DNA of 11,177 nt from CBDUZS01 sp965371785. GTDB lineage: Bacteria; Fermentibacterota; Fermentibacteria; Fermentibacterales; JCC-6. The translations under genes were made by a program, and so were the position numbers. The DNA lies in contig CBDUZS010000075.1 in the NCBI GenBank assembly GCA_965371785.1, positions 1 to 11,177 on the forward strand. Reading direction: 5' to 3'. Positions 7,108-11,177 of the stretch are shown here, one piece after another (within the stretch, counting starts at the first letter, position 1; every line of letters starts with the position of its first letter). Under the pieces are notes generated by a model. The model was not told the DNA's origin, ran no database searches, and saw nothing but the letters and a program-made list of their open reading frames with translations.

Positions 7108-7314
7108 ATGCCGATCATCAGCATCGAAGGACCCCCAATCGAAGACGTTGAAAAGAAGAGGATTCTTGCGAGAGAGCTGACGGATGCTGCAACAAGAGGG
7201 TACGGCTTGCCGAAGGAAACGATCATAGTTCTCATCAGAGAAAATTCTCCGGAGAACGTGGGCGTAGCCGGTAAATTGTTAATTGACAGGAGGTCAGAGA
7301 AGGCGGGGGAGTGA
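7108..7314 (+). CDS. dmpI: 4-oxalocrotonate tautomerase family protein, DmpI-type
   Basis: The product has 68 residues, the normal size of a one-domain tautomerase. It begins Met-Pro: Pro2, exposed after Met cleavage, is the general base of the 4-OT superfamily. The following 'IEGPPIEDVEKKR', 'GLPKETIIVLIREN' and 'PENVGVAGKLL' segments match the DmpI subgroup as I recall it, which has EGPPI where classical 4-OT has EGR, so the classical Arg11 is not at the same place. DmpI-type enzymes tautomerise 2-hydroxymuconate-like enols in vitro and form hexamers; their physiological role outside aromatic catabolism is often unclear. No aromatic-degradation genes are visible nearby. The gene lies 38 bp after the Fic gene and 18 bp before the methyltransferase gene, so it may be cotranscribed with both. 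Confidence 0.85.
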   Translation: MPIISIEGPPIEDVEKKRILARELTDAATRGYGLPKETIIVLIRENSPENVGVAGKLLIDRRSEKAGE

Positions 7315-7332
7315 CCTCGAATTGAAATTCAT

Positions 7333-7971
7333 ATGAGCAATATCTACGATGAACGGTACGATCAGGACGATTACTACTGGGGTGTCAAGCCATCCTCGAC
7401 TTGTTTCAAGGTGCTGGAGCTGATGCCGCCTGATAACGCCCGCGTGACACTGCTCGATGTCGGCTGCGGTGAGGGACGAAACGCAGTGTTCTTTGCTGGC
7501 AAAGGCTACGCGGTCACAGCATTCGACATGTCTCCAGCCGGTGTCGAGAAGGCGAAGAGGCTTGCGGACAAGGCAAAGGCCTCACTGAACGTCTTCGTGG
7601 CCGACATCAACGAGTTCCGACTCACCGAAAGCTGCGACATCATCTTTTCGACCGGGGTGCTCCAGTACATTCCAGAGCACTTACGGCAAGAAGTCCTCGG
7701 GAACTACCGACGCTTCACAAGTCCTGAAGGACTCAACGCTTTGTCCGTATTCGTCAAAAAGCCGTTCATCGCAAGAGCGCCGGATGCCGAGCCAACCTCT
7801 CACAAGTGGATATCCGGAGAGTTACTGACTTACTATCACGACTGGAAGATAGAATTCACGACAGAGGAAGTATTCGACTGCATGTCGGGCGGCATACCGC
7901 ACCGGCATGCCATCAGCAGGGTAATCGCAAGAAAAGATGGTATGGCTGATACTATGCAAAGTTACTCATAA
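7333..7971 (+). CDS. Class I SAM-dependent methyltransferase, TehB-like
   Basis: The product has 212 residues with a Rossmann-type methyltransferase fold. Motif I, 'LLDVGCGEGRNAVFFA' (about residues 40-55), binds S-adenosylmethionine. 'VTAFDMSP' gives the acidic residue that contacts the ribose, 'VFVADINEF' the adenine-side strand, and 'CDIIFSTGVLQYIP' motif IV. The opening 'YDERYDQDDYYWGVKPS' and the 'LLTYYHDWKI' segment near the C-terminus are typical of TehB-like methyltransferases. TehB methylates tellurite, but most relatives have unknown small-molecule substrates. The ATG at 7333 fits homology, yet no good Shine-Dalgarno sequence precedes it; translation may depend on coupling with the tautomerase gene 18 bp upstream. 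The last eleven residues (DGMADTMQSYS) and the stop are encoded by the first unit of the repeat cluster that follows, so the C-terminus has probably been replaced or extended by repeat insertion. Confidence 0.85.
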   Translation: MSNIYDERYDQDDYYWGVKPSSTCFKVLELMPPDNARVTLLDVGCGEGRNAVFFAGKGYAVTAFDMSPAGVEKAKRLADKAKASLNVFVADINEFRLTESCDIIFSTGVLQYIPEHLRQEVLGNYRRFTSPEGLNALSVFVKKPFIARAPDAEPTSHKWISGELLTYYHDWKIEFTTEEVFDCMSGGIPHRHAISRVIARKDGMADTMQSYS

Positions 7972-8165
7972 CAGTACGCACTGCCTGACATTCCTAATAT
8001 CTTGTCTTACAATGGCATGGCTGATATTATGTAATAGTTACTAAACGCAATACAAATTGACTCGCATTCCTAATATCTTGTCTTACAATGGTATGGCTGA
8101 TATTCTGTAAAGTTACGAATAACAATACACACTGCATAACATTAGTAACTTTACATAATATCTCT
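7937..8165. repeat. Cluster of ~76-bp repeats: three direct units plus an inverted partial copy
   Basis: Direct units begin at 7937, 8012 and 8088, each with ATGG(T/C)ATGGCTGATA. Units 1 and 2 share an exact 27-bp block (7989-8015 and 8065-8091, offset 76 bp). Unit 3 keeps the first half and then diverges. At 8144-8162 lies AGTAACTTTACATAATATC, the exact reverse complement of the consensus GATATTATGTAAAGTTACT seen with one or two differences at the start of each unit. The arm 8099-8116 pairs with 8145-8162 at 17 of 18 positions around a 28-base loop. TACAATG also precedes the core in inverted form (complement near 8174-8180). The cluster is A+T-rich, contains no gene and sits at the convergent junction between the accessory block and the minus-strand genes. 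It could be a decayed miniature mobile element, a repeat family or a structured transcript end. Confidence 0.75.
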
Positions 8166-8243
8166 TATCGGACATTGTACCCGTAGCCTGAAATGAGAAA
8201 AGGCCGGCAAGACCGGCCCTCCCTCGTACCGCAGTTTTCGCTT
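7972..8243. other. Convergent intergenic region
   Basis: These 272 bp between the methyltransferase stop and the TPR-protein stop hold no credible coding sequence. They contain most of the repeat cluster (to about 8165), a short unremarkable stretch, and the minus-strand terminator hairpin at 8201-8218. I see no tRNA, and no conserved ends of an integron attC site. Confidence 0.6.
8196..8220 (-). terminator. Rho-independent terminator of the mtaB-coaE-TPR operon
   Basis: On the minus strand GGCCGG-TCTTG-CCGGCC (8218-8202) forms a six-base-pair GC stem with a five-base loop, extendable by G-T pairs and followed by TTTTCTC. It lies about 25 bp past the stop of the TPR gene. On the plus strand the hairpin is followed by CTCCCTCG, not a T-tract, so it should act mainly on the minus-strand transcript. 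Confidence 0.8.
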
Positions 8244-8972
8244 CTACCGTAAGATATCGAGCCTGGCAAGCTGGTATGAGATGAACGCTGTCGTGTCCCC
8301 GGTTATGGCAAGTGAGCTCTCGAGCAATTCTAGAGCTTCCGGATAATTACCATTCCTGTAAGCAATCCTCGAAAGACTTGCCATTACTTCTGCAGCCATC
8401 CTCGAATCCGGAAGAGAATTGTCGAGTATGGCCTGAAGATGAAACTCGGCATTCAACAGATCTTCAGCGCCTCCTCGGTTCTCGAGAGCGATTGCGAGAT
8501 GAATCCTTGCGCCGTTCTCTATATGGGTCGGGAGGTTCGTCGAGAGAAGATCCTGCATGCGTGTGATGACTTCCTCGTCTCGTCCAAGGACAATTCCCGC
8601 TTTTGCTGACAGAATGGCAGCCCTCCTGCCCCACGATCTGTTGCTGTGCTGATTGTATATTTCTACAGCGAGTACGTAAGAGGTTTGAAGCGCCTGCATT
8701 GCCGCCTCGGGCTGGTTTGCGATGCTGTACTGTTCAGCCTGGGAGAAGAGAATTTCTGCCGTTATGAAATTCGCCATTGCATCGTTCTCGGCATCTCTGG
8801 AGCTGCCGATGACCGACTGGATTACGATTATCGCGATGACGATTGTAATCGCAGCGCCAATCATCTCCTTGAGGTGACTCTGAACGAAACCCATGCCTTT
8901 CATGAGGTTGTCCGCTATTGGATCCTTCTTGAGTTCTGTCTTCGTTAGACGCTTTCTTGTTCTGTTGGCCAC
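8244..8972 (-). CDS. Membrane-anchored tetratricopeptide-repeat protein (YfgM-like layout)
   Basis: The product has 242 residues. A basic N-terminal segment (NRTRKRLTKTELKK) precedes one transmembrane helix at about residues 38-55, giving a cytoplasm-in, type II anchor. The rest is helical with TPR-like repeats, for instance 'AEAAMQAL'-like helices around residues 85-110 and the clear 'MASLSRIAYRNGNYPEALELLESSLA' region (about residues 193-218; A-x-x-x-G-x-Y-x-x-A-L pattern). This architecture resembles YfgM, a SecYEG/periplasmic-chaperone partner, but the sequence evidence is too general for that name. The start is GTG (8970-8972), lying immediately next to the coaE stop (gap 0), with AGGAG six bases upstream inside the coaE end. 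The gene ends 25 bp before the terminator and is the last of the minus-strand operon. TPR proteins usually act as protein-binding scaffolds. Confidence 0.75.
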   Translation of the reverse strand: MANRTRKRLTKTELKKDPIADNLMKGMGFVQSHLKEMIGAAITIVIAIIVIQSVIGSSRDAENDAMANFITAEILFSQAEQYSIANQPEAAMQALQTSYVLAVEIYNQHSNRSWGRRAAILSAKAGIVLGRDEEVITRMQDLLSTNLPTHIENGARIHLAIALENRGGAEDLLNAEFHLQAILDNSLPDSRMAAEVMASLSRIAYRNGNYPEALELLESSLAITGDTTAFISYQLARLDILR

Positions 8973-9614
8973 TTAAGGCTCCTTAATCGGATGGGGACGT
9001 TGATCGTTGAGCAAACGCCCTGTTTCAGTTTCGGTCAGGGAAATATAGAGCCTTTCCGCCTTTTCGGTAAGCTCTTCCAGAGTGCCGCTGTTATCCAGGA
9101 CAATACTGGCAAGATGTCTCTTCCTGCTGAGGGGCCACTGGTGTGCCCACCGTGCGAGTACGACTTTGGTATCTATCCGGTCACGGTCGACCAGCCGTTC
9201 CTGGACCCTGTTCAGACTATCGGAGACAAGAATAACGGTATCCACGAGCTTCTCGAGCCCCAGCTCGAACAGAAGCGCTCCCTCGAGCACCCAGACCCCC
9301 GGACGACCTTCCAGAATCGAGCGGCATAGACCTGCCCAGCGGATCATCATGGGATGGAGAATGGACTCGAGGAGTGCGAGATGTTCCCGCTCCAGAAAGA
9401 TGGAATCAGCGAGCTGCCTGCGTATACGGACGCCTGATATGTGCTCGAACTCAGGCCTGTAAAAGCTCTTCGCAAGAGCTGATCGTACTTGCCTGCGGTC
9501 CATGAGTCTGTGTCCTGTTTCATCGAGTGAGCATACACGGGCTCCCAGTTTTTCGAACACTCCCGCAACCGTTGTCTGCCCTGTACCGCTATTCCCCGTT
9601 ATTCCAATGAACAT
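8973..9614 (-). CDS. coaE: Dephospho-CoA kinase, with Walker A Lys replaced by Gln
   Basis: The product has 213 residues, the normal CoaE length. CoaE phosphorylates the 3'-hydroxyl of dephospho-CoA with ATP, the last step of coenzyme A synthesis, in the cytosol. Family landmarks are present: the N-terminal P-loop strand 'MFIGITGNSGTGQTTVA', 'CSLDETGHRLMD' with Asp31 and His35 corresponding to the DxIAH motif, 'LESILHPMMIR' (His87, Pro88, Arg92), and the lid and adenine region 'ERLVDRDRID' and 'LDNSGTLEEL', equivalent to the usual N-x-G-x-x-x-x-L. The P-loop reads GNSGTGQT where GxxGxGK(S/T) is expected: the phosphate-binding lysine is Gln13 (codon at 9576-9578). All other motifs look intact. 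The ATG is preceded by GAGG five bases upstream and lies 1 bp after the mtaB stop. Reduced activity, another compensating residue or a sequence error are all possible. Confidence 0.85.
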   Translation of the reverse strand: MFIGITGNSGTGQTTVAGVFEKLGARVCSLDETGHRLMDRRQVRSALAKSFYRPEFEHISGVRIRRQLADSIFLEREHLALLESILHPMMIRWAGLCRSILEGRPGVWVLEGALLFELGLEKLVDTVILVSDSLNRVQERLVDRDRIDTKVVLARWAHQWPLSRKRHLASIVLDNSGTLEELTEKAERLYISLTETETGRLLNDQRPHPIKEP

Positions 9615-9615
9615 G

Positions 9616-10896
9616 CTACCTCAAACCCCAGCATACGTTGTCGGTTGATACGGTAATTCTAAGCAATTCTCCCTCGATGCTGTTCTCTGGCGCCATCAGA
9701 GGGATGTAATTGTCCGTGAGACCAATCATCCTGCCGTTCATCATTCTGCCTTCTACTAGAATGAGGGACTCCTCCCCCACCCTGGACTTCCTGAATATTC
9801 TCCTTGATTCCGCTGATACTCCGCGTAGAAGGACAGCCCTTTCGGATACAAGCTCAGGATGTATCATACTCTCCCGCATATCGTAAGCAGGAGTCCCCTT
9901 TCTCGGGGAGAATGGAAAAACGTGCAGGTAGGCAATTCTGTCATCCGTAGCTAGATCGAGTGTCTGCGCAAAGTCCTCATCGGTTTCACCGGGATAGCCA
10001 ACGATGATGTCGGCTCCAATGGCAGCGCCCTGAAAACATTCATCGAGCGTCGAGAGAAGTTCATAAATGTGCCGTCTTCCATACTTCCGGCCCATTTCGG
10101 AGAGGATTCTGTCAGAGCCGCTCTGCAGCGGAAGATGGAAGTGTCTGCATACACCCGGAAGTGAAAGCGCTGCAAGAGTATTACGAGTGAGTCCGATTGG
10201 CTCTGTAGAGCCGATCCTTACTCTGAACCCACCAATTTCCAGAAGGTCTCTGACAAGGTCCGGTAGTCCGTACGATGTCCCGTAAAGGTCCTTTCCGTAG
10301 CTCACGAGGTCCACGCCGGTCAGGGCGATTTCACGATAACCTCCCTCTGAAAGCGTCCGGGCCTGTTTCAGAACGATCTCCCTTGGCTGGCTTGCTGAAT
10401 TACCTCTGGCTCGAGGCACAATGCAGTACGTGCACCTGTTGTCACAGCCATCCTGCACTTTCAGAAAAGCCCTCGTTCTTGCCATTTTAGTCGGAGCCTT
10501 TGCAGGGAACAGCGCTCCTTGTCCTGGATTGTCTGCTGGAAGTGGTTGAATCCCCTTGCGCTCGCATATCCTGTCGACAATGGCAGCCTTTTCCGTGTTG
10601 GGTATGAGAATGACCTGTTCGGGCGAGAAGTCCTCCGGTGAGACTTCTGCTACGCAGCCTGTGACTGCCACAAGAGCATTGGGAGCACGTCTCAGGAATG
10701 ATCTGACTGCTTTACGGGATCTTGCCTGGCTTCTACCGGTTACAGCACAGGTGTTAACTACGATCACATCGGCTGTCTCAGGATCTGCTGCCCTGTCGAA
10801 TGCACATCTGCATTCGATCTCATCGAGGATAGCTTCCGTCTCGTAGGCATTCAACCGGCAGCCAAGTGTATACCCGTATACGGTTTGCCTGCTCAT
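9616..10896 (-). CDS. mtaB: tRNA N6-threonylcarbamoyladenosine(37) methylthiotransferase MtaB
   Basis: With the start at 10896 the product has 426 residues. It is a radical-SAM methylthiotransferase that adds a methylthio group to t6A at position 37 of tRNA, giving ms2t6A and stabilising decoding of ANN codons. The N-terminal UPF0004 domain carries the three cysteines of the auxiliary Fe-S cluster: Cys13 (GCRLN), Cys50 (NTCAVTG) and Cys81 (GCVAE). The radical-SAM motif is Cys151-x3-Cys155-x2-Cys158 (DGCDNRCTYCIVPRARG). A C-terminal TRAM-like domain (about residues 365-426) would bind tRNA. 'GCRLNAYETE' and 'NTCAVTGRSQARSR' favour MtaB over MiaB or RimO. The frame continues up to a TTG at 10950, but the added residues are unlike the family and the ATG at 10896 starts just before the conserved strand. 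No good Shine-Dalgarno sequence is visible for either. coaE follows after 1 bp. Confidence 0.9.
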   Translation of the reverse strand: MSRQTVYGYTLGCRLNAYETEAILDEIECRCAFDRAADPETADVIVVNTCAVTGRSQARSRKAVRSFLRRAPNALVAVTGCVAEVSPEDFSPEQVILIPNTEKAAIVDRICERKGIQPLPADNPGQGALFPAKAPTKMARTRAFLKVQDGCDNRCTYCIVPRARGNSASQPREIVLKQARTLSEGGYREIALTGVDLVSYGKDLYGTSYGLPDLVRDLLEIGGFRVRIGSTEPIGLTRNTLAALSLPGVCRHFHLPLQSGSDRILSEMGRKYGRRHIYELLSTLDECFQGAAIGADIIVGYPGETDEDFAQTLDLATDDRIAYLHVFPFSPRKGTPAYDMRESMIHPELVSERAVLLRGVSAESRRIFRKSRVGEESLILVEGRMMNGRMIGLTDNYIPLMAPENSIEGELLRITVSTDNVCWGLR

Positions 10897-10956
10897 AGCG
10901 TATGGAGGGCTTCCAGGACGCTCACCGGGGAAGCCCTTCCATTCCCACAATCCCCG

Positions 10957-11177
10957 CTATTCGCTTTTCTTCTTCTTCTTCTTCTTGGCCTTCGGCTTCT
11001 TCTCGGCTGGTTCGGAAGGAGGTTCCGGTGCAACAGCCTCTTCCACTGCCTCGGGCTCGGAGACTGCTTCGGGTTCCGGTGCAACAGCCTCTTCCACTGC
11101 CTCGGGCTCGGAGACTGCTTCGGGTTCCGGTGCAACAGCCTCTTCCACTGCCTCGGGCTCGGAGACTGCTTCGGGTT
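10957..11177 (-). CDS. Pro/Glu/Ala repeat protein with poly-lysine C-terminus (5' end outside window)
   Basis: The open frame enters at the right edge on the minus strand and ends with TAG at 10957-10959; 73 codons including the stop are visible. The visible part is low complexity. A 17-residue unit reading VEEAVAPEPEAVSEPEA is repeated, then a short linker 'PPSEPAEKKPKA' leads to a tail of seven lysines followed by Ser-Glu. The acidic repeats would be extended and disordered, and the tail strongly basic, giving a charge-polarised C-terminus. I do not recognise the protein: the folded part lies outside the window. Similar acidic-Pro repeats plus Lys tails occur as extensions on ribosomal and nucleic-acid-binding proteins and on TonB-like spacers, so no function is proposed. 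The gene lies 60 bp upstream of mtaB on the same strand and may belong to the same transcript. The strong strand-consistent reading frame across all repeat copies supports coding. Confidence 0.7.
   Translation of the reverse strand, partial: PEAVSEPEAVEEAVAPEPEAVSEPEAVEEAVAPEPEAVSEPEAVEEAVAPEPPSEPAEKKPKAKKKKKKKSE
11021..11177. repeat. Perfect 51-bp tandem repeat, three full copies plus the start of a fourth
   Basis: Copies occupy 11021-11071, 11072-11122 and 11123-11173, and 11174-11177 starts another that runs off the window. The three complete copies are identical at every base, including third codon positions. The period is 17 codons, so copy-number change keeps the minus-strand reading frame. 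Complete identity points to recent expansion or active homogenisation, i.e. a candidate variable-number repeat. A collapsed or inflated copy number in assembly is also possible. Confidence 0.92.

Noticed and set aside
7937..8165. Repeat cluster as a CRISPR array
   Set aside because: There are only three units of about 76 bp with similarity spread over most of the unit, no short repeat alternating with unique spacers, and no cas genes.
7937..8165. Repeat cluster as integron attC sites
   Set aside because: The RYYYAAC and GTTRRRY ends are not found in the right arrangement, and the upstream genes are separated by only 18-38 bp with no attC between them. No integrase is visible.
8202..8218. The same hairpin as a plus-strand terminator for the methyltransferase transcript
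   Set aside because: On the plus strand the stem is followed by CTCCCTCG rather than a T-tract, so only weak activity would be expected in that direction.
10897..10950. TTG start of mtaB at 10950
   Set aside because: The extra 18 residues do not resemble the family, and a G-rich sequence abuts the TTG with no spacing. The ATG at 10896 lies directly before the conserved first strand.

Overview
The window looks like chromosomal DNA of a Gram-negative-type bacterium, mid-G+C and densely packed with genes. The evidence is a Bat (aerotolerance) locus, a flippase-like membrane protein and a compact mtaB-coaE gene pair. No rRNA or other phylogenetic marker is present, so the lineage cannot be named. 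An uncultivated phylum is plausible but is only an impression.

Layout. (1) Positions 1-1781, + strand: the 3' end of a batC-like gene overlaps a complete batD. (2) 1884-5872, + strand: a tight three-gene run of Na+/solute symporter, alkaline-phosphatase-superfamily phosphodiesterase and UPF0104/LPG-synthase-type flippase-like protein. The last two overlap by 20 bp. (3) 5873-8165: an accessory-looking block. A strikingly A+T-rich promoter/operator region with inverted repeats precedes a 'mobile mystery protein A' (XRE-type HTH) and 'mobile mystery protein B' (Fic domain) pair with a TAATG overlap. A DmpI-type tautomerase and a TehB-like methyltransferase follow. The methyltransferase gene ends inside a cluster of ~76-bp repeats, three direct copies and one inverted partial copy. 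(4) 8201-11177, - strand: a run of four genes read right to left, comprising a protein with perfect 51-bp tandem repeats and a poly-Lys tail (5' end outside the window), mtaB, coaE and a membrane-anchored TPR protein, closed by an intrinsic terminator. Blocks 3 and 4 converge at 8.0-8.2 kb.

The most interesting part is the HTH/Fic pair. Protein A carries a sequence, SMSLEG, that fits the (S/T)xxxE(G/N) inhibitory motif known from Fic antitoxins such as VbhA, and protein B carries an intact HPFxxGNGRxxR AMP-transfer motif. This suggests a self-repressing toxin-antitoxin-like module in which one small protein may be both DNA-binding repressor and active-site inhibitor. Other points to check are a CoaE whose Walker A lysine is glutamine, and the repeat cluster that supplies the stop codon of the methyltransferase gene.
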